Shown piece by piece: positions 44,331 through 54,668 of a stretch of DNA of 64,000 nucleotides (position 1 is its first letter; each line of letters opens with the position of its first letter). Origin of the DNA: Sphingopyxis sp. H053. Its GTDB lineage: Bacteria > Pseudomonadota > Alphaproteobacteria > Sphingomonadales > Sphingomonadaceae. The notes under the pieces are model-generated. The model did not search any database and was not told where the DNA came from. It saw only the letters and a list, made by a program, of their open reading frames with translations. The stretch is taken from assembly GCF_001468225.1 (NCBI RefSeq), contig NZ_LNRU01000005.1:62001-126000 (forward strand), given 5' to 3'. Position numbers and translations under genes: made by a program.

Positions 44331-45740
44331 TCAAGGGTGAGCAGGATCGATATCGAGCTGCCCGAGGCGCTTGCGGAGCGTGTTACGGTTGATGCCAAGG
44401 CGCCGTGCCGCCTCCAATTGGTTACCACGGACGTCACGCAGGACGCGCCGAAAAAGCGCTGCCTCGACGATCGCCTCGAGCTGTTCGTGAATATCGCCTT
44501 CGCTTGCCGTATCCGCCATCTGCTCGCGCGCCCAATCGTCGACCGCGCGCGCGATCAGCGCAGCGGGCTCGACCGCGCCGCCGCCCTCGCCGCTTTCGTG
44601 CAGCACCGTCTCGACATCGCGGACGGTCACGACGACGTCACGCGACAAGACAGCGAGCCGCTGGACGACATTGCCGAGTTCGCGGACATTGCCCGGCCAG
44701 TCGTAGCGCTCGAGCCATTGCATCGCAGCGGGCGCGAACTGGCGATCGGGCAACCCCGAACTGCGCCCCGCCTCGACAAAGTGGCGCACGAGCGCGGCGA
44801 TGTCGCTGCGTCGGTCGCGCAGCGGTGGCAGCGTCACGGGAATGACGTTGAGACGATAGAAGAGATCCTCGCGGAAGCGGCCATCGGCGACGAGGGTGCG
44901 CATGTCGCGGTGCGTCGCGGCTATGACGCGCACATCGGCGCGCAGCGCCTGACTGCCGCCGACGGTCGAATATTCGTTGCTTTGCAGGACGCGCAGCAGG
45001 CGCGTCTGCGCGTCGAGCGGCATGTCGCCGATTTCGTCGAGGAAGAGTGTGCCGCCCGCAGCCTGTTCGAAGCGTCCGGCATTGCGGCTGTGCGCGCCGG
45101 TAAAGGCACCCTTTTCGTGACCGAACAATTCGGCTTCGATCAGTTCGCGCGGGATTGCGGCCATGTTGATCGCCACGAAAGGTCCGTTGCGACGCAGGCC
45201 GGTTGCGTGGATCGCACGCGCCACGACCTCCTTGCCCGTCCCCGATTCACCAAGGATCAGCACCGCCAGGTCGTTCGAGGCGAGCCGCGCGATCGTGCGA
45301 TAGACCGCCTGCATCGCCGGCGCGCGGCCGACGAGGCCATGGCTGTCAGCCGGCGCCGCGGTGTCCCTTGCCGCGGGTTCCGCCTTTCGCTGCAACGCGG
45401 CGCGGACACTCGCGGTCAGTTCGTCGAGATCGAACGGCTTGGGCAGATAATCATAACTCCCGATCCCCGTCGCACGCACTGCGGTATCGAGCGTGTTCTG
45501 CGCCGACAGCACGATCACCGGGGTCAGGGCGTCGATGCGCAGCGAATCGATGCCGTCGCCGTCGGGCAGGACGACATCGGTGATAACGAGATCGGGACGG
45601 TTGTCGGCGAGCCAGGCATTGCGTTCGGCGATGCTGGCGACCGATGCGAAGCGGCCACATTCGCCGACGAGCGTTTCGCGGATGATCATCGCGATCGCTG
45701 GATCATCCTCCACCAGCAGGATCGTCTTCGCCTTGCTCAT
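44331..45740 (-). CDS. ntrC: Nitrogen regulator NtrC (sigma-54 activator)
   Basis: 469 residues from ATG 45740. The receiver domain has ILLVEDDPAIAMIIRETL and LVITDVVLPDGDG. The AAA+ domain has GESGTGKEVVARAIHATG, the full sigma-54 contact loop FGHEKGAFTGAHSRN, and GTLFLDEIGDMP. The Fis-type C-terminus has LEAARRLGINRNTLRKRL. It activates nitrogen assimilation genes when phosphorylated by NtrB. Its start overlaps the ntrB stop by 4 bases (ATGA). Confidence 0.96.
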   Translation of the reverse strand: MSKAKTILLVEDDPAIAMIIRETLVGECGRFASVASIAERNAWLADNRPDLVITDVVLPDGDGIDSLRIDALTPVIVLSAQNTLDTAVRATGIGSYDYLPKPFDLDELTASVRAALQRKAEPAARDTAAPADSHGLVGRAPAMQAVYRTIARLASNDLAVLILGESGTGKEVVARAIHATGLRRNGPFVAINMAAIPRELIEAELFGHEKGAFTGAHSRNAGRFEQAAGGTLFLDEIGDMPLDAQTRLLRVLQSNEYSTVGGSQALRADVRVIAATHRDMRTLVADGRFREDLFYRLNVIPVTLPPLRDRRSDIAALVRHFVEAGRSSGLPDRQFAPAAMQWLERYDWPGNVRELGNVVQRLAVLSRDVVVTVRDVETVLHESGEGGGAVEPAALIARAVDDWAREQMADTASEGDIHEQLEAIVEAALFRRVLRDVRGNQLEAARRLGINRNTLRKRLGQLDIDPAHP

Positions 45741-46828
45741 GCCGGCCGTCCCTTTTGCGCGACGGGCAGATGGACCCGAAAGCGCGTCCATTCGCCATCA
45801 CGGATATGCTGGACGGTGCCGCCCATATCGCGCGCCAGTTTGGCGACGAGCGCGAGGCCGAGCCCCCTTCCCTCGCGCTTCGTCGTCACGAACGGCGCGA
45901 ACAGGTCGCCGCGAATGTCGGCGGGAACGCCGGGGCCATTATCGCTGACGCTGACCTCGATTGGTAGCGCGATGCGTCCGCGCCCGTCGCCATTGTCGAT
46001 CGACAGGCCGTGCCGGTAAGCGGTCGTCAACCGGACGACCCCGTCGTCGCGCCCACACAGCGCCTCGCAGCCATTGGTCACGAGATTGAGCAATATCTGC
46101 ACCATGGCGTCGTGGTTCCCATGGACCAGCGGCAATGACGGATCGAAATCCTCCGCAAACCGGATTCCCGGAAACTGGCGTGCGCGAGCGGTTTCCATTG
46201 CCTGATGGATCGGCTGGTAGAGGTTGATTGGGCCGCAGGCCATCGGTTGCCCGCGCGAGAAATGTTCCATCTGGTCGATCAGCGTTGCGATCCGGTCGAC
46301 CTCGGCGCAGATCAGCGTCGTGAAGCGCTCGCCCCCCGCGTCGGTCTTGCGCGCCAGCAACTGCGCGGCGCCCTTGATCCCTGCGAGCGGGTTCTTGATC
46401 TCGTGCGCCAGCATCGATGCCGCCGCGCCCGCCGCGCGGCCCGAGCGGCCGATCGCGCCGCCCATCAGCTCGGCGTCGCTTTGCGACGGCACGAGCGCGA
46501 GGATGCGGTGACCGCTTTGGCCATAGGGCACCATCTGCATATCGACGAAGAAGGACCGGCGGCCACCCGCCGAAATCTCGGTGCGGTGCGCGAAAAGCGC
46601 CGACGTCGAAGCGTCACTCATCCGCTGGCGATAGCTGCGATCCATCTCGATGACGTCATAGACAACGCGGCCGACCATCGCCGAGCGGCTGACATTGCAG
46701 AGTTGCTCGGCGGCGGCATTGACGAACAGCACCACCCCGCCGCCGTCGATGAGCAGCGTTGGGACGGGATGCGACTGGATCAGCTCGTCATGGTCGAAGC
46801 TCGGGATGCTCGACGTGAGCGTGGTCAC
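45737..46828 (-). CDS. ntrB: Nitrogen sensor kinase NtrB
   Basis: 363 residues from GTG 46828. A cytoplasmic PAS domain ([20 protein letters not shown]) is followed by the kinase core: [20 protein letters not shown] (phospho-His), an N box ([14 protein letters not shown]) and [20 protein letters not shown]. It has no transmembrane segment, as expected for NtrB, which is controlled by PII. The start overlaps the dusB stop (GTGA, 46825-46828). Confidence 0.95.
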   Translation of the reverse strand: MTTLTSSIPSFDHDELIQSHPVPTLLIDGGGVVLFVNAAAEQLCNVSRSAMVGRVVYDVIEMDRSYRQRMSDASTSALFAHRTEISAGGRRSFFVDMQMVPYGQSGHRILALVPSQSDAELMGGAIGRSGRAAGAAASMLAHEIKNPLAGIKGAAQLLARKTDAGGERFTTLICAEVDRIATLIDQMEHFSRGQPMACGPINLYQPIHQAMETARARQFPGIRFAEDFDPSLPLVHGNHDAMVQILLNLVTNGCEALCGRDDGVVRLTTAYRHGLSIDNGDGRGRIALPIEVSVSDNGPGVPADIRGDLFAPFVTTKREGRGLGLALVAKLARDMGGTVQHIRDGEWTRFRVHLPVAQKGRPA

Positions 46829-47823
46829 GCCGCCGCCTTACTCAGGAACGGCGTGTAGAACTGCTCGAGCGCGTCGAGCACGTCGCGGCTGTTCGGAATC
46901 TGGTTGACCTTATTGCGGAATTCGGCCGAGCCATGCAGGCTCTTGACGTACCAGCCGAGATGCTTGCGCGCCATATTGACCCCGGTCACTTCACCATAAT
47001 GGTCGATCATCGCGCGATAATGCGATGTAATGACGTCATATTGCTCATCGATGCCCGGATCGGGCCGCGCGTTTTCGCCGCGCAGCGCCGCCATCACCTG
47101 TCCGAGCAGCCAGGGACGGCCATAAGCGCCGCGGCCGATCATCACGCCGTCGGCGCCGCTTTGCGCCAGCGCGGTGCGCGCATCGTCCGCCGAGCAGATG
47201 TCGCCATTGACGATAACCGGGATCGACACGGCATCCTTGACGCTGCGGACAAAGCCCCAGTCGGCCTCGCCGCGGTACATCTGGTTGCGCGTGCGGCCGT
47301 GGACCGTCACCAGCTTCGCGCCCAGATCCTCGGCGATATGTGCAAGTTCGGGCGCGTTCAGGCTGTCGTGACACCAGCCCATGCGCATCTTGACCGTCAC
47401 GGGCACTGACACGGCCTTCACGCAGGATTCGATCAGCGCCGCAGCGAGCTTGAGGTCGCGCATCAGCGCCGAGCCTGCATCGCCGTTGGTCACCTTGCGC
47501 ACCGGGCAGCCCATGTTGATGTCGATGATCGACGCACCGCGATCTTCGTTGAGCTTTGCCGCTTCGCCCATTTCATAAGGCGTGCAACCGACAAGCTGCA
47601 TCGACACGGGTTCCTCAACCGGATCCCACGCCGCTTTCTGGATCGACTGGCGCGTTTCGCGGATCGCCGCCTGGCTGGCGATCATCTCGGTGACGTTGAG
47701 CCCCGAACCATAATAGCGGACGAGCTTGCGGAACGGCAGATCGGTGACGCCCGTCATCGGCGCGAGGATCACAGGATCCGCGATGGTGATGTTGCCGATC
47801 TGGATGGGCCGCAGCGGCACCAT
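46825..47823 (-). CDS. dusB: tRNA-dihydrouridine synthase DusB (NifR3)
   Basis: 332 residues from ATG 47823. A TIM-barrel FMN enzyme: [20 protein letters not shown] at the N-terminus, [20 protein letters not shown] with the catalytic Cys, [19 protein letters not shown], and [18 protein letters not shown] for phosphate binding. It reduces uridine in the tRNA D-loop using NADPH. As nifR3 it heads the ntr operon in many alphaproteobacteria, as here, and diverges from ispDF. Confidence 0.95.
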   Translation of the reverse strand: MVPLRPIQIGNITIADPVILAPMTGVTDLPFRKLVRYYGSGLNVTEMIASQAAIRETRQSIQKAAWDPVEEPVSMQLVGCTPYEMGEAAKLNEDRGASIIDINMGCPVRKVTNGDAGSALMRDLKLAAALIESCVKAVSVPVTVKMRMGWCHDSLNAPELAHIAEDLGAKLVTVHGRTRNQMYRGEADWGFVRSVKDAVSIPVIVNGDICSADDARTALAQSGADGVMIGRGAYGRPWLLGQVMAALRGENARPDPGIDEQYDVITSHYRAMIDHYGEVTGVNMARKHLGWYVKSLHGSAEFRNKVNQIPNSRDVLDALEQFYTPFLSKAAA

Positions 47824-47920
47824 GGCGGGGAGCTTTCGTTTACATTGCCTAAAATTTGAGCAGCCCGTACACGCTAAGCCGCTTTCCCGCAAGGCGCGGC
47901 TGCGCTAACCGGCGCGCACG

Positions 47921-49099
47921 ATGATCGAGTCCGCCTTCCTCCCTGCCCCGCCCGTCGCGGTAATCCTGCTTGCCGGGGGCCAGGGAACGCGTGCGGGCTT
48001 CAGGCAGCCGAAGCAGCTCGAAGCGCTGGGCGGAAAGCCGGTCCTCCGGTGGAGCCTCGACGCCTTTGCAGCGCATCCCGCAATTTCGGGCGGCGTGCTG
48101 GTTGCGAATGATGACGTCTTGGCGGCCATCGGCGACCTTCCGAACGCCTGGATCTCCGCCGATCCCGGCGTCGAGCGGCAGCAATCGGTCGGCAATGCGC
48201 TCGCGTCGATGGCAGGCTGGGACGACGAGGCGCTTGTTCTGGTCCATGACGCGGCGAGGCCGGGCGTGACCGCGGAGGTGATCGATCGCCTGCTGGCGGC
48301 GCTGGGGAACGCCGAAGCGGCGATCCCGACGCTTCCAGTTCCCGATACGCTGGTCGAACAAGCCGCCCATCTCGCCGGTGACGTTGTCGACCGCAGCGCG
48401 CTGGCGCGCGTCCAGACGCCGCAGGCGTTCCATCTTGGCACATTGCGCCGCGCGCATGCCGAAGCCGTCGAGGCGGCCGCGACCGATGACGCGCAACTCG
48501 TCCGGCGGCTTGGCCTGCCGGTCGTTGCGGTGCCCGGCGACGCCCGCCTTCATAAACTGACATATGCCGAGGATATGGCGATCCTGAACGGCTTGCTGGG
48601 GATCGATCGAATGACGCGCACTGCCGTTGGCATGGGATATGACGTCCATCGCCTGGTGGCGGACAAGCCGCTATGGATCGGGGGAATAGAAATCGCCCAT
48701 AGTCATGGACTTGAAGGGCATAGCGATGCCGACGTCGCGCTTCACGCGCTGACCGATGCGATCCTCGGCGCGCTCGGCGACGGCGATATCGGCGATCATT
48801 TTCCGCCCAGCGACCCGCAATGGCGCGGCGCGGCGTCGCACCGCTTCCTTGGCTTTGCAGCCGAGCGGGCGGCGACGCGCGGCGGGCGCATCGACCATGT
48901 CGACGTGACGATCATCGCCGAAGCGCCGAAGATCGGCCCGCACCGCGCCGCGATGCGGGCACGGATTGCCGAAATCCTTGCGATTCCGCTCGAACGGGTT
49001 AGTGTCAAAGCAACTACGACAGAGCGGCTGGGCTTCACCGGTCGCCGCGAGGGGATCGCGGCCCAGGCCGTCGCGACCCTGCAACTTCCGGAGAATTGA
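47921..49099 (+). CDS. ispDF: Bifunctional IspD/IspF of the MEP isoprenoid pathway
   Basis: 392 residues. Residues 1 to about 225 form the IspD cytidylyltransferase (VILLAGGQGTRAGFRQPKQL; LVHDAARPGVT). Residues 230-392 form IspF (GMGYDVHRLV; GHSDADVALHALTDAILGAL with Asp/His zinc ligands; KATTTERLGFTGR). It converts MEP to CDP-ME and, after IspE, CDP-ME2P to the cyclic diphosphate. The fusion is common in alphaproteobacteria. It is followed by cinA after 4 bases. Confidence 0.96.
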   Translation: MIESAFLPAPPVAVILLAGGQGTRAGFRQPKQLEALGGKPVLRWSLDAFAAHPAISGGVLVANDDVLAAIGDLPNAWISADPGVERQQSVGNALASMAGWDDEALVLVHDAARPGVTAEVIDRLLAALGNAEAAIPTLPVPDTLVEQAAHLAGDVVDRSALARVQTPQAFHLGTLRRAHAEAVEAAATDDAQLVRRLGLPVVAVPGDARLHKLTYAEDMAILNGLLGIDRMTRTAVGMGYDVHRLVADKPLWIGGIEIAHSHGLEGHSDADVALHALTDAILGALGDGDIGDHFPPSDPQWRGAASHRFLGFAAERAATRGGRIDHVDVTIIAEAPKIGPHRAAMRARIAEILAIPLERVSVKATTTERLGFTGRREGIAAQAVATLQLPEN

Positions 49100-49103
49100 A
49101 CCC

Positions 49104-49658
49104 GTGCTGTCCGATGCTGAAACGCGCCTTGCCGCGCGCGACGACCTTGCCACAACCGTCCTTGCAAACAACCGCGCTGCGGGGCGGAAAGTCGCCGTGG
49201 CCGAAAGCTGCACGGGCGGCATGGTCTCGGTCGCGCTGACCGATATCGCCGGGAGCTCGGACGTATTCAGCGCCGGCTTCGTCACCTATTCGGGCCATGC
49301 CAAGCAGTGCCAGCTCGACGTCAGCAGCGAGATACTGGAAACCTTTGGCGAAGTCTCGCTCGCGACCGCGTGGGCGATGGCGGCGGGTGCGCTCGCCAAC
49401 AGCGACGCCGATGTCGCGGTCGCGATCACCGGGATCGCCGGCCCCGGCGGCGGGTCGGAAAAGAAGCCCGTCGGCCTGATCGTGTTCGCGCGCGCGCTCC
49501 GCGGGCAGGATCCCGACGATTATTTCACCCAGCGGGTGCAGTTCGAATCGACCGATCGCGCGGCGATCCGCCATGCGGCCACGCTGTTCGCGCTCGACCT
49601 GCTTCAACCCGACAAGGACGAGTTGCGGCCGTCGGAAGATATTGCCCTGCCGGCTTGA
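49104..49658 (+). CDS. cinA: CinA C-terminal domain protein (nicotinamide-nucleotide amidase)
   Basis: 184 residues from GTG 49104, a stand-alone PncC/CinA-C domain with [20 protein letters not shown] (catalytic Ser region), [13 protein letters not shown] and [20 protein letters not shown]. It deamidates nicotinamide mononucleotide for NAD recycling. It is translated 4 bases after ispDF. Its 3' end overlaps the opposing metA gene by 55 bases. Confidence 0.92.
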   Translation: MLSDAETRLAARDDLATTVLANNRAAGRKVAVAESCTGGMVSVALTDIAGSSDVFSAGFVTYSGHAKQCQLDVSSEILETFGEVSLATAWAMAAGALANSDADVAVAITGIAGPGGGSEKKPVGLIVFARALRGQDPDDYFTQRVQFESTDRAAIRHAATLFALDLLQPDKDELRPSEDIALPA

Positions 49659-50599
49659 GAGCGCAGGAGCGGCGCCTTTGGCTTCGGTCGTTCCGCGTTC
49701 ACGCTGCCGGTGAAATCAAATGGCGTTGTTTGATAGATTTCGTTGACCCAGTTCGCGAACAGCAAGTGAGCATGACCGCGCCAACGGTTTTCCGGGGGGC
49801 GTGCAGGATCGTCGGCAGGAAAATAGCTTTTCGGAAGCTGGCCGGGTCCGTCGCGGTGGTACTCGGACGCGAGCGTGCCGGTATCATATTCAAGATGGTT
49901 GAACATGTGCAGCATTCCGTTGACGCGGTCGTCGACGAAGCCGGCACCCACTTCGTCACTGCCTGCAAGAACATGCAGCCCTTTCGCGCCGGCCAAAGCG
50001 GAAGGGCAAACCTCTGTCCAGCGCGAGACGGGTACGTCGAATGTGTCTGAAAAACCCCGAAGATAAGGCGACGTGGGGGCCAGATTTTGATGCCTGAACA
50101 CGCCGAAGGCTTTGCGCGACAGGTTGCGCTTTGGAATGCCGTGAAAGTGAAAAAGGGCGGCTTGCGCAGCCCAGCAGATCGTGAAGCAGCGATGGACATG
50201 CGTCTGTGTCCAATCAAGGATCGACCGCAGTTCGGGCCAATAGCGAACATCCTCATAAGGTAGCCGTTCGACGGGTGCGCCCGTGATGATGAAACCGTCG
50301 AATCGCTCGGCGCTGACGTCGCTCCACGGCCGATAGAAGGCCGCCATGTGATCGGCCGGCGTGTTGCGGGAAACATGATCCGTGATCCGCACCAGCGTCA
50401 ATTCGATTTGAAGCGGGTTCGCCCCAAGCAGTCGGGCCAGCTGGGTTTCGGTGTCGATCTTGTTCGGCATGAGGTTTAGCAAGCCTATCCGCAGCGGCCT
50501 GATGTCTTGGCGCACTGCATCGGCTTCACCCATCACCATGACCCCCTCGGCTTCGAGAGTATGTCGAGCGGGGAGTTGATCGGGTATTGTTATGGGCAC
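49604..50599 (-). CDS. metA: Homoserine O-acyltransferase (MetA family)
   Basis: 331 residues from GTG 50599, chosen because [19 protein letters not shown] is the normal MetA N-terminus and AGAGGAAG lies 9 bases upstream. It shows [37 protein letters not shown] (catalytic Cys) and [15 protein letters not shown] (catalytic His/Glu). It acylates homoserine with succinyl- or acetyl-CoA in methionine synthesis; which donor cannot be told here. A 177-base structured leader precedes it. The C-terminus is slightly longer than usual. Confidence 0.93.
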   Translation of the reverse strand: MPITIPDQLPARHTLEAEGVMVMGEADAVRQDIRPLRIGLLNLMPNKIDTETQLARLLGANPLQIELTLVRITDHVSRNTPADHMAAFYRPWSDVSAERFDGFIITGAPVERLPYEDVRYWPELRSILDWTQTHVHRCFTICWAAQAALFHFHGIPKRNLSRKAFGVFRHQNLAPTSPYLRGFSDTFDVPVSRWTEVCPSALAGAKGLHVLAGSDEVGAGFVDDRVNGMLHMFNHLEYDTGTLASEYHRDGPGQLPKSYFPADDPARPPENRWRGHAHLLFANWVNEIYQTTPFDFTGSVNAERPKPKAPLLRSQAGRAISSDGRNSSLSG

Positions 50600-50776
50600 G
50601 GCGCGTCGCTTCCTCTTTACAGGTTCGACGCTTGGTGGCTTGATCCGCTTTAGTTGCCGGCCCGGCCACATCCTCCTTGCGGAGTGCCACCTTGCCCGGA
50701 TCGGCAGGTTGGCGTTGGGCGTCGCCCCAACTCTTGATGCTGGGCTCGTCTTACGTCGCCGGAGCTGATTTCGCAA
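50600..50776 (-). promoter_or_regulatory. Structured 5' leader of metA
   Basis: Read on the minus strand the leader has a GTTGGG/CCCAAC hairpin (50714-50731) and GGTGGC pairing with GCCACC around smaller hairpins (about 50635-50690). A final GCGTCG/CGACGC stem places the metA ribosome binding site in its loop (about 50602-50630). MetA genes are often under riboswitch control, but this does not fit the SAM-II consensus I know. Function is inferred. Confidence 0.4.
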
Positions 50777-50799
50777 AAAGAAAACGCCGTGGGGGCAAG

Positions 50800-51240
50800 T
50801 CAGGCCACAACCCCGTAAAGTTCGTCGGCGCGGGTTTCGAACGCCGCGATCATCTTGCGCAGGGCCTTGTCGAACATCTGCCCGGCGAGCGCCTCAAACA
50901 TCCGGCTGCGGAACGAAAAATCGACGAGGAAGTCGACACGGCATCCGCCACCCTCGGCGGGCTGGAAATGCCATTCGTTGTTCAGATGCTTCATCGGGCC
51001 GTCGATGTAGCTCACGCAAACCTCGCTCGGCCGCTGTTTGTGGACGCGGCACGAAAAGCTTTCGCGCAGCCCCTTGAAACCGACGATCATGTCGGCGACC
51101 GCCTCATGTTCGCTGTCGCTGCGGATGCGCAGCGCGATTACCCAGGGCAGGAACTCGGGATAGCGCGCAATATCAGTGACGAGCGCAAACATCTGCTCGT
51201 CGCTGTACGGCAGGACGCGGGTTTCGTGGTGCCGCGGCAA
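50800..51240 (-). CDS. RatA/Coq10-like START domain protein
   Basis: 146 residues from TTG 51240, 7 bases after the lipA stop. It contains [29 protein letters not shown] and [20 protein letters not shown], the polyketide-cyclase/Coq10 fold. Coq10-type proteins bind ubiquinone and aid respiration; RatA of E. coli interferes with 70S assembly. In alphaproteobacteria this gene typically follows lipA, as here. The TTG start is chosen because the family N-terminus begins xPRHHETR. Confidence 0.88.
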   Translation of the reverse strand: MPRHHETRVLPYSDEQMFALVTDIARYPEFLPWVIALRIRSDSEHEAVADMIVGFKGLRESFSCRVHKQRPSEVCVSYIDGPMKHLNNEWHFQPAEGGGCRVDFLVDFSFRSRMFEALAGQMFDKALRKMIAAFETRADELYGVVA

Positions 51241-51247
51241 AGGTTCG

Positions 51248-52183
51248 TCAGTCCGCCTTGACGCGTGCCAGCTGCGCTTCGCGGGCCGCGCGCATGCGTT
51301 CGAAATCGTCGCCCGCATGATAGCTCGAACGCGTCAGCGGCGACGAAGCGACCTGCAGGAAGCCCTTCGCCCGCGCAATCTGCGCATAAGCGTCGAACGC
51401 CTGCGGCGTCACGAAGTCGATCACCTTGGCGTGCTTGGGCGTCGGCTGGAGATACTGGCCCATCGTCATGAAATCGATGTCGGCACTGCGCATGTCGTCC
51501 ATCACCTGATGCACCTCCATCCGCTCCTCGCCGAGCCCGAGCATCACGCCCGACTTGGTGAAGATCGACGGATCGCGGCGCTTGACGCTTTCGAGCAGGC
51601 GGAGCGACGCATAATAGCGCGCGCCCGGGCGGATCGTCGGATAGAGCCGCGGCACGGTTTCGAGATTGTGGTTATAGACGTCGGGGCGCGCATCGACGAT
51701 CGCCGCAACCGCGCTTTCGGGCTTGTTGCGGAAATCGGGCGTCAGGATTTCGATCGTCGTCTGCGGCGTTTCGCGGCGCAGCGCGTTGATCACCTTCACG
51801 AACTGGCTCGCGCCGCCGTCGGGCAAATCGTCGCGGTCGACCGAGGTGATGACGATGTGGCTGAGCCCCATCTTCGCCGCGGCGATTGCGGTATGCTCGG
51901 GTTCGAGCAGGTCGACGGGGCGCGGCATGCCGGTCTTGACGTTGCAGAAGGCGCAGGCGCGGGTGCAGGTGTCGCCGAGGATCATCACCGTCGCGTGCTT
52001 TTTCGTCCAGCATTCGCCGATGTTCGGGCACGCAGCCTCCTCGCACACCGTATGCAGGTTGAGCTCGCGCATCAGCTTGCGCGTTTCGGCATAACCGGGG
52101 CTGGTCGGCGCCTTGACGCGAATCCAGTCGGGCTTGCGCTGGCGCTGGCTGGGAGTGGCGGCGGGTGATGCGGGAGCGTTCAT
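51248..52183 (-). CDS. lipA: Lipoyl synthase LipA
   Basis: 311 residues from ATG 52183 (GTG 52204 would add seven). A radical-SAM enzyme with two clusters: the auxiliary motif [13 protein letters not shown], the radical-SAM motif [10 protein letters not shown], and the C-terminal TRSSYHAG that ligates the auxiliary cluster. It inserts sulfur into octanoyl groups to make lipoate for pyruvate and 2-oxoglutarate dehydrogenases. No lipB is seen in the window. Confidence 0.96.
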   Translation of the reverse strand: MNAPASPAATPSQRQRKPDWIRVKAPTSPGYAETRKLMRELNLHTVCEEAACPNIGECWTKKHATVMILGDTCTRACAFCNVKTGMPRPVDLLEPEHTAIAAAKMGLSHIVITSVDRDDLPDGGASQFVKVINALRRETPQTTIEILTPDFRNKPESAVAAIVDARPDVYNHNLETVPRLYPTIRPGARYYASLRLLESVKRRDPSIFTKSGVMLGLGEERMEVHQVMDDMRSADIDFMTMGQYLQPTPKHAKVIDFVTPQAFDAYAQIARAKGFLQVASSPLTRSSYHAGDDFERMRAAREAQLARVKAD

Positions 52184-52245
52184 TTGGCCCACATAGTCGC
52201 GCACGCGCCTCTTCTCAACCTCTCTACCTATGCTAAGGGCGGCAC

Positions 52246-52884
52246 ATGACTCACTTTGCAGATATGATCGATGGCTACCGGCGTTTCCGTAACGGCGGCT
52301 GGCAGCAACAGCGCGAACGCTGGAACGAACTGGCCGAGGGGCAATCGCCCAAGGTGATGATCATCGCCTGCTCGGACAGCCGATCCGAACCGTCGCAGAT
52401 TTTCGACACCAATCCCGGCGAAATCTTTGTCGTTCGCAATGTCGCGGCGCTGGTGCCGCCGTTCGAGACGACGCCCGGACGTCACGGCGTCTCGGCGGCG
52501 CTCGAATTCGCGGTGCAGTTTCTGAAGGTCGAGGAAATCGTCGTGATGGGTCACGGCATGTGCGGCGGGTGTCACGCCGCACTGCATCGGTCGATGGCAG
52601 GCGCCGAACCCGGACGCGGCGGTTTCATCGCCGACTGGATCGCAATGCTCGACGAGGCGAGCGAGGAGATTCGCGCGCAATATCCCGATTTCGACAATCG
52701 CGATGCGGGCCGCGCCATGGAGATGGAAGCTGTGCGCGTGAGCATAGCGAATCTCAGGACTTTCCCCTGTATCCAGGAAAAGGAAAATCGCGGCACGCTG
52801 AAGCTGCGCGGCGCCTTTTTCGCGATCAGCGACGGCGTGCTGCACGTGATGGACGAAACGTCGGGAGAATTTTCTCCCGCCTGA
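52246..52884 (+). CDS. Beta-class carbonic anhydrase
   Basis: 212 residues with the zinc ligands in place: [17 protein letters not shown] (Cys, plus the Asp/Arg dyad) and [17 protein letters not shown] (His, Cys). It interconverts CO2 and bicarbonate in the cytoplasm. No transporter is adjacent. It diverges from lipA and is followed 14 bases later by a membrane protein gene on the same strand. Confidence 0.95.
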   Translation: MTHFADMIDGYRRFRNGGWQQQRERWNELAEGQSPKVMIIACSDSRSEPSQIFDTNPGEIFVVRNVAALVPPFETTPGRHGVSAALEFAVQFLKVEEIVVMGHGMCGGCHAALHRSMAGAEPGRGGFIADWIAMLDEASEEIRAQYPDFDNRDAGRAMEMEAVRVSIANLRTFPCIQEKENRGTLKLRGAFFAISDGVLHVMDETSGEFSPA

Positions 52885-52898
52885 CAGGGGAGGTCGGG

Positions 52899-53480
52899 AT
52901 GAGCGGCAAAAATGCCATGTGGCTGACGATCATTGCGATCGCGGCCGTTTTCGGAGCTTTCATTGGCCCGCCAGTCTTTGAGGCGATTGGCGACGAGACG
53001 ATGATGATCGTCGCGCCCATCCTGCTTATCCTGTTCATCGGCGTTATCGTTTGGGCTCTGTCGAGCAACAAGCGCGGCATAAAAGCGGATGGCGGCCTTG
53101 TCGCCGATGCCCGGAAGATGGAGCCCCCGACAGGCAAGGCACGCATCTATGTCTGTCGCCGAGGCTTCGTCGCCGCACTCCAGGGCATGAACGTCACGCT
53201 CGACGGCACGGCCAGCGGCCAGATCAAATCGGGCCAGATGCTGATGGCCGACGTCGACCCCGGCAAGCATCATCTCCACGTCGCGACCGCGAAAGCGAGC
53301 CTCGCGCGGCCCGCCGAGTTCGAGATCGATCTCGGCGCGGGCGGGGTCGTGGTGATCCACGCGATGATCGAGATGGGTGCGCTCAAGGGCGATGTGAAAC
53401 TGACCCGACTCGACGCCAAAAGCGCGCGCGACAATGTCCATGCGACCAAGCTGATGCTGTGGGAGGCCGCGCCCGCATGA
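52899..53480 (+). CDS. Membrane protein of unknown function with C-terminal beta domain
   Basis: 193 residues from ATG 52899, with GGGGAGG upstream. Two N-terminal transmembrane helices (about 7-26 and 33-54) precede a soluble domain (ARIYVCRRGFVAALQGMNVT, LDGTASGQIKSGQMLMADVD, PGKHHLHVATAKASLARPAE) that resembles DUF2846/PEGA-like beta sandwiches. The function is not known. It may be cotranscribed with the carbonic anhydrase gene. Confidence 0.72.
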   Translation: MSGKNAMWLTIIAIAAVFGAFIGPPVFEAIGDETMMIVAPILLILFIGVIVWALSSNKRGIKADGGLVADARKMEPPTGKARIYVCRRGFVAALQGMNVTLDGTASGQIKSGQMLMADVDPGKHHLHVATAKASLARPAEFEIDLGAGGVVVIHAMIEMGALKGDVKLTRLDAKSARDNVHATKLMLWEAAPA

Positions 53481-53585
53481 CGGGGCCGCGCGGCGCGCGA
53501 CGAAGCGACGCAGGGCTGCGGGCAAGCGTGAAACTCCGCCGCAACAATGACGTTGATGACACGTTCTCCAAAAAAGGAGAACCTG

Positions 53586-54287
53586 ATGGCCCTTCGCCAA
53601 ACCCTGTCGGCTGCGCCGGCGCTTGCTTCGCGTAGACATGCCTTTCCCGGCGAAGATGAAGCCTATACCAAAGCCCGAAAATCACTGCTCGCCGAAGAAA
53701 TCGACCTGCGCCGAAAGATGACGCGGCTGGCCGAACAGCGCCGTGCGCTGCCGCCCGGGCCACTGATGAAGGATTACCGGTTCAAGGATGCAAACGGCGC
53801 CGAGCTCGGGCTGGCCGAGCTGTTCGGCGAGCATGACACATTGGTCGCGTATTTCTGGATGTACGGCCCCGAACGCGAGCGCCCCTGCCCAATGTGCACC
53901 AACTGGCTGGGCGCGGTGAACGGCAATGGAAACGACATCAAGCAGCGCATCGCGCTCAAGATCATCGGGCGCAGCCCGGTCGAACGGCAAAAGGCGTTCG
54001 CACAGGAGCGCGGCTGGCAGGCGCTCGATTTCGTGCAGACCGTCGGCGACGATTATGCGCGGGATTTCAGGCTGCTCAACGCCGACGGCGGTGAAAACCC
54101 GGCGCTCGCGGTGTTCAAGCGTAACGGCAGCGGCATCCGGCTGTTCTGGAAGAGCGAAATGACTGCAGCCATGGCCGACCCCGGGCAGGATCCGCGCGAC
54201 GCACCCGACATCGCGAGTCTGTGGAATATCCTCGATCTCACTCCGTCGGGCCGCGGCACCGACTGGTATCCGTCGCTGGAATATTGA
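53586..54287 (+). CDS. DUF899 family thioredoxin-like protein
   Basis: 233 residues from ATG 53586, with AAGGAG 7 bases upstream. It shows DUF899 features: a basic N-terminal helix (ARKSLLAEEIDLRRKMTRLA), ALPPGPLMKDYRFKDANG, LAELFGEHDTLVAYFWMYGP and a CPMC motif, all within a thioredoxin-like fold. The family is thought to be redox-related, but no activity is established. It is followed by a 13-bp hairpin, probably its terminator. Confidence 0.85.
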   Translation: MALRQTLSAAPALASRRHAFPGEDEAYTKARKSLLAEEIDLRRKMTRLAEQRRALPPGPLMKDYRFKDANGAELGLAELFGEHDTLVAYFWMYGPERERPCPMCTNWLGAVNGNGNDIKQRIALKIIGRSPVERQKAFAQERGWQALDFVQTVGDDYARDFRLLNADGGENPALAVFKRNGSGIRLFWKSEMTAAMADPGQDPRDAPDIASLWNILDLTPSGRGTDWYPSLEY

Positions 54288-54668
54288 GGCTTAAAGCCAC
54301 AAAAGCCCCGCATGCGCGTATCGAAACTGTGTCCTTTGTGGCTTTAAGGCGACAAAGGATACGGATGTGCGCGCCGAAAATGTCTCCTTTGTCGCTTTAG
54401 GCGGAGGAGCGGAATTTTGACGAATTCAAAGAGCCGAAACCGACGCTGGCATACCGGAACAATGTAGGAAAGCCGTGTTTTGAGCGGTTACCGGTCGCGT
54501 TGAAAGCAGACTCCTCCTCCTTTCGTCATCCCGGACTTGATCCGGGATCCATTAACGCGACGGTAGCTGTGGCCCCCGGATCAAGTCTAACGAGCCACAT
54601 GTCTCGTTAGAGGGTGACGATGATAGAGAAGGTCGGCTATCGATCGCCAGCGGAGGCTCGGAATCCCC
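54288..54668. repeat. Intergenic repeats: GC-rich REP-like unit and related short repeats
   Basis: TTAAAGCCACAAA (54291-54303) pairs exactly with TTTGTGGCTTTAA (54334-54346), a hairpin just after the DUF899 stop. A related CTCCTTTGTCGCTTTA occurs at about 54383-54398. Further right, TCATCCCGGACTTGATCCGG at about 54527-54546 is a widely dispersed alphaproteobacterial intergenic repeat with internal dyad. A GAGCCACATGTCTCGTTAGA segment follows. No gene is supported in this stretch. Confidence 0.6.

Noticed and set aside
43326-46019. 897-codon open frame antisense to ntrY, ntrC and ntrB
   Set aside because: GC-rich third positions suppress stops on the opposite strand. The frame has no recognisable domain, while the minus strand encodes intact sensor and regulator proteins.
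50600-50776. SAM-II riboswitch upstream of metA
   Set aside because: I could not match the GAUUUA/UUGCA pseudoknot and GCUAAAAAG signature; only a generic structured leader is claimed.
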